Shown in pieces: positions 7,465 to 8,869 of a stretch of DNA of 8,869 bases (position 1 is the first letter of the stretch; each line of letters starts with the position of its first letter). Position numbers and translations under genes: made by a program. This DNA comes from Acidobacteriota bacterium (GTDB lineage: Bacteria > Acidobacteriota > Thermoanaerobaculia > Multivoradales > JAHEKO01). The DNA lies in assembly GCA_024638355.1 (NCBI GenBank), contig JAHEKO010000137.1, positions 1 to 8,869 of the forward strand, written 5' to 3'. The notes under the pieces were generated by a model. That model searched no databases. It was not told the origin of the DNA and was given only the letters and a program-made list of their open reading frames with translations.

Positions 7465-7833
7465 CTACCCCTCTTGGATGCCGAGCGCCTGCTTCGCCAC
7501 ACCCGCGATCGCCGTGAAGCCGTCGGGGTCGCGCACCGCGATGTCGGCCAGCATCTTCCGATTCAACTCGCAGCCGGCCTGGTCGAGGCCGTTGATGAGC
7601 CGGTTGTAGGAGATGCCGTTGAGCCGGGCGGCGGCGTTGATCCGCACGATCCACAGCCGCCGGAAGTCGCGCTTCTTGCGCCGCCGGTCGCGGTAGGCGA
7701 ACGCCTGCGAGCGGTCGACCGCCTGCTTGGCGATCCGATACGCCCTCGACTTGGTGCCGTAATAGCCCTTGGCGAGCTTGAGGATCTTCTTACGTCTTTG
7801 GGTCTTCTTGTATCCGCGGGTAACGCGAGCCAT
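7465..7833 (-). CDS. rplT: 50S ribosomal protein L20
   Basis: Early-assembly 23S rRNA-binding protein of the large subunit, and in several bacteria a translational repressor of its own operon. The 122 residues are slightly more than the usual 117-118, with a short C-terminal extension (ALGIQEG). The family pattern is clear: [20 protein letters not shown] at 1-20, [19 protein letters not shown] at 21-39, [20 protein letters not shown] at 46-65 and [11 protein letters not shown] at 90-100. The basic N-terminal half is the rRNA-binding extension. The start is ATG at 7831-7833 with GAGG about ten bases upstream. The 111-base spacer back to rpmI is hairpin-rich and may hold a control site. Confidence 0.98.
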   Translation of the reverse strand: MARVTRGYKKTQRRKKILKLAKGYYGTKSRAYRIAKQAVDRSQAFAYRDRRRKKRDFRRLWIVRINAAARLNGISYNRLINGLDQAGCELNRKMLADIAVRDPDGFTAIAGVAKQALGIQEG

Positions 7834-7851
7834 CTCAGAACCTCGTTTCTG

Positions 7852-7924
7852 GGCCCGGAAGGGCCGGTTGGAGAGCGCGGCGCGTGCCGGCTCTTGTCGC
7901 CTGCCGGGGACGGTTCACTCCCCG
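7852..7924 (-). promoter_or_regulatory. Three consecutive hairpins in the rpmI-rplT spacer
   Basis: In the 111 bases between rpmI and rplT the transcript can form CGGGGA/TCCCCG (7905-7910 with 7919-7924, 8-base loop). It can also form AGAGC/GCTCT with an inner GGC/GCC (7872-7876 with 7890-7894), and GGCCC/GGGCC (7852-7856 with 7861-7865). None is followed by a T-run, so they are not intrinsic terminators. Their position just before rplT fits an RNA element controlling L20 synthesis, but no known L20-binding motif can be matched by eye. Confidence 0.4.
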
Positions 7925-7944
7925 CGCGGTGCGACGTGGGTCCA

Positions 7945-8139
7945 CTAGCTACCGATAATCGCCTTGATCTTCTTCTCGAACTTGGCGGCGACCTGGGTCG
8001 CCTTGCGCAGCTTCCGCTTGCGCTTGATGCTCTTCTTGCCCAGGTTGTGGCTGGCGCCGGCGTGATGGCGCATGACCTTGCCGCCGCCGGTCACCTTGAA
8101 GCGCTTGGCGGCTCCTCGATGTGTCTTCTGTTTCGGCAC
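7945..8139 (-). CDS. rpmI: 50S ribosomal protein L35
   Basis: Small basic protein of the large ribosomal subunit, 64 residues, normal length. [20 protein letters not shown] at 1-20 and [12 protein letters not shown] at 35-46 are the family signature. The start is GTG at 8137-8139. It is fixed by the conserved MPK N-terminus, and GAGG lies nine bases upstream. It is the first gene of the rplT-pheST transcription unit here and has its own promoter at 8213-8241. infC, the usual preceding gene, is not present. Confidence 0.97.
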   Translation of the reverse strand: MPKQKTHRGAAKRFKVTGGGKVMRHHAGASHNLGKKSIKRKRKLRKATQVAAKFEKKIKAIIGS

Positions 8140-8212
8140 TCTCTCTATCCTCGAAAGGTCTGGGACTGATCCAGGGTACTCGCGGGCGAGGCTTCACCCG
8201 GCGGGATCGCGG

Positions 8213-8241
8213 ATTGTACACGAATCTCGGGCGGTTGGCGA
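8213..8241 (-). promoter_or_regulatory. Sigma70-type promoter for the rpmI-rplT-pheST operon
   Basis: On the minus strand TCGCCA (8236-8241, four of six to TTGACA) is followed by a 17-base spacer and TACAAT (8213-8218, five of six to TATAAT). Transcription would start near 8206, giving a leader of about 67 bases before rpmI. It lies in the 132-base gap between the 60-residue gene and rpmI, where a promoter is expected. Confidence 0.65.
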
Positions 8242-8271
8242 CCGGGCGCCGAGAGGCCGCGACGGGCCGAG

Positions 8272-8454
8272 CTATTCTTCCCCGCCGCCCTCGCGCTTCG
8301 GATTCGGTCGCACGTTGAAGTAGTCGCTCACCCACCGCTCGGCGACGAAGGTGTCGTGCTCGCCGGGGCGGAAGTTGTTCCCGCGATCCACGAATCCCTC
8401 CACGGTTTCTTTCCTGAGTACCAGCTTGTCGGGTCCGATAGTCGGCTTGTTCAT
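8272..8454 (-). CDS. Small protein of unknown function, 60 residues
   Basis: I do not recognise this protein. It starts at ATG 8452-8454 with a strong GGAGG five bases upstream (8460-8464). Frame composition is GC-rich at third positions, though less so than its neighbours. The sequence is hydrophilic with no signal peptide, membrane segment or cysteine. It begins MNKPTIGPDKLVLRKETVEG, has an aromatic patch FVAERWVSDYF at 36-46 and ends in an Arg/Gly/Glu tail. The N-terminal KLVLRKETV vaguely resembles the KLxLxKET leader segment of some class I lanthipeptide-type precursors. No double-Gly cleavage site, Cys-bearing core or modifying enzyme is seen. A longer upstream start would run through the promoter region and into the divergent gene, so it is unlikely. 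It lies upstream of the rpmI promoter and is probably its own unit. Confidence 0.65.
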   Translation of the reverse strand: MNKPTIGPDKLVLRKETVEGFVDRGNNFRPGEHDTFVAERWVSDYFNVRPNPKREGGGEE

Positions 8455-8484
8455 TCCTGCCTCCGTTGATCTCCCCGGCGTTCC

Positions 8485-8500
8485 CGCCGCCGTAGCGGCG
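8485..8500 (-). promoter_or_regulatory. Leader hairpin of the 60-residue gene
   Basis: CGCCGC and GCGGCG enclose a four-base loop about 31 bases upstream of the small gene's ATG. It would lie in the 5' leader of a transcript starting near 8527. It leaves the GGAGG site free, so any effect is speculative. Confidence 0.25.
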
Positions 8501-8510
8501 ATCACCGAGA

Positions 8511-8541
8511 TTGTGATTCGAAGTGGTGACGGGAGTATAGC
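8511..8541. promoter_or_regulatory. Divergent promoter region with overlapping -10 elements
   Basis: On the minus strand TATACT (8534-8539) is a good -10 for the 60-residue gene, but no -35 is evident. On the plus strand TATAGC (8536-8541) shares the same TATA core, with TTGTGA (8511-8516) as a possible -35 at a long 19-base spacing. Either could be real. The shared core would make the two promoters mutually exclusive. Confidence 0.4.
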
Positions 8542-8581
8542 GAAGCCGGCTGGAGCTCCCCGCCGTAAACTAGGTTCGAAG

Positions 8582-8869
8582 ATGACGAAAGCCTGGACGT
8601 TGCTCACCGCTCCCATCGCCGCGGTCGCACTCTTCGCCGCCCCCCCGTCCCTGGGCCAGGACGAAGAGGCGCCGATCGCCTTCCCGGTCGCCGCCGTTCA
8701 GATCTTGCAGGAGCCCTTCCGCGGGTCCGAAGGCATAGCCTTCAACGGCGAGGGCGACCTCTACGTCACCGCCAACCAGGCGCTCTGGCAGGTCTTTCCC
8801 GACGGCCGGGTACGGCGGGTCGCCGACCTTCACTCCAACCTGGGGCTGGCGTCGATCGGGCCGCGAGAC
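8582..8869 (+). CDS. Secreted SMP-30/gluconolactonase- or NHL-like beta-propeller protein (partial, 3' end outside the window)
   Basis: The first 96 codons of a gene that runs off the window. Residues 1-26 form a signal peptide: MTKAW, a hydrophobic core LLTAPIAAVALFAA, then a PPSLGQ-type cleavage region. The mature part shows SEGIAFNGEGDLYVTANQAL at 49-68 and WQVFPDGRVRRVADL at 69-83. This is the repeating blade pattern of SMP-30/gluconolactonase/LRE-like and NHL six-bladed propellers, exported to the periplasm or beyond. Such proteins are lactonases or sugar-binding proteins, so the substrate cannot be given. The ATG has a weak AGG seven bases upstream and good frame bias. It is divergent from the 60-residue gene. 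Confidence 0.8.
   Translation, partial: MTKAWTLLTAPIAAVALFAAPPSLGQDEEAPIAFPVAAVQILQEPFRGSEGIAFNGEGDLYVTANQALWQVFPDGRVRRVADLHSNLGLASIGPRD

Noticed and set aside
6431..7654. Upstream extension of the pheT frame through pheS, giving a 1087-residue open frame
   Set aside because: The region is pheS in another frame with full synthetase motifs, and PheT has a clear ATG start overlapping the pheS stop. High GC makes long spurious frames common here.
8455..8616. Longer N-terminus for the 60-residue protein (114 residues)
   Set aside because: It would run across the divergent promoter region and into the start of the plus-strand gene. The internal ATG has a much better ribosome binding site.

Overview
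This is a high-GC bacterial window holding mostly housekeeping genes. Nearly everything lies on the minus strand, so the transcription order runs from right to left. The gene set and order are rpmI, rplT, pheS, pheT, a ZapB-like small coiled-coil gene, zapA, a probable 6S RNA, rny, ymdB and a family 2 glycosyltransferase. The pairing of rny with ymdB, a WaaE/KdtX-like glycosyltransferase (which suggests a Gram-negative envelope) and very GC-rich third codon positions suggest an Acidobacteriota-like organism. That placement is inference from gene content and order, not a phylogenetic result.

Layout, left to right. Bases 1-134 are the 3' end of an unidentified plus-strand gene. It converges on the glycosyltransferase (207-1157, minus) across a 72-base gap. 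Next come ymdB (1144-1932) and rny (1929-3491), which overlap by 4 bases. The roughly 290-base gap 3492-3777 is not empty: it carries a rod-like foldable RNA of about 190-200 nt on the minus strand, directly downstream of zapA, which I call 6S RNA. Then zapA (3778-4080, TTG start), a 70-residue coiled-coil gene (4151-4363), pheT (4391-6430), pheS (6430-7458), rplT (7465-7833) and rpmI (7945-8139). A good sigma70-type promoter lies just upstream of rpmI (8213-8241). Upstream of that is a 60-residue unrecognised gene (8272-8454, minus). Divergent from it is the start of a secreted SMP-30/NHL-like beta-propeller protein (8582 to the window edge, plus).

The genes form a translation block (L35, L20, both PheRS subunits), then a cell-division pair (ZapB-like, ZapA), then RNA-level regulation and decay (6S RNA, RNase Y, YmdB). 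The short spacing from rplT to pheT and the stop/start overlaps at pheS-pheT and rny-ymdB indicate cotranscription and translational coupling. infC, which usually precedes rpmI, is absent.

The points most worth a second look are: the PheRS beta subunit, which lacks the usual N-terminal tRNA-binding OB domain; the unannotated 6S RNA; the orphan 60-residue protein, whose N-terminus faintly resembles leader peptides of class I lanthipeptide-type precursors; and the hairpin-rich rpmI-rplT spacer. I found no mobile element, CRISPR array, tRNA or rRNA, and nothing that is clearly a new system.
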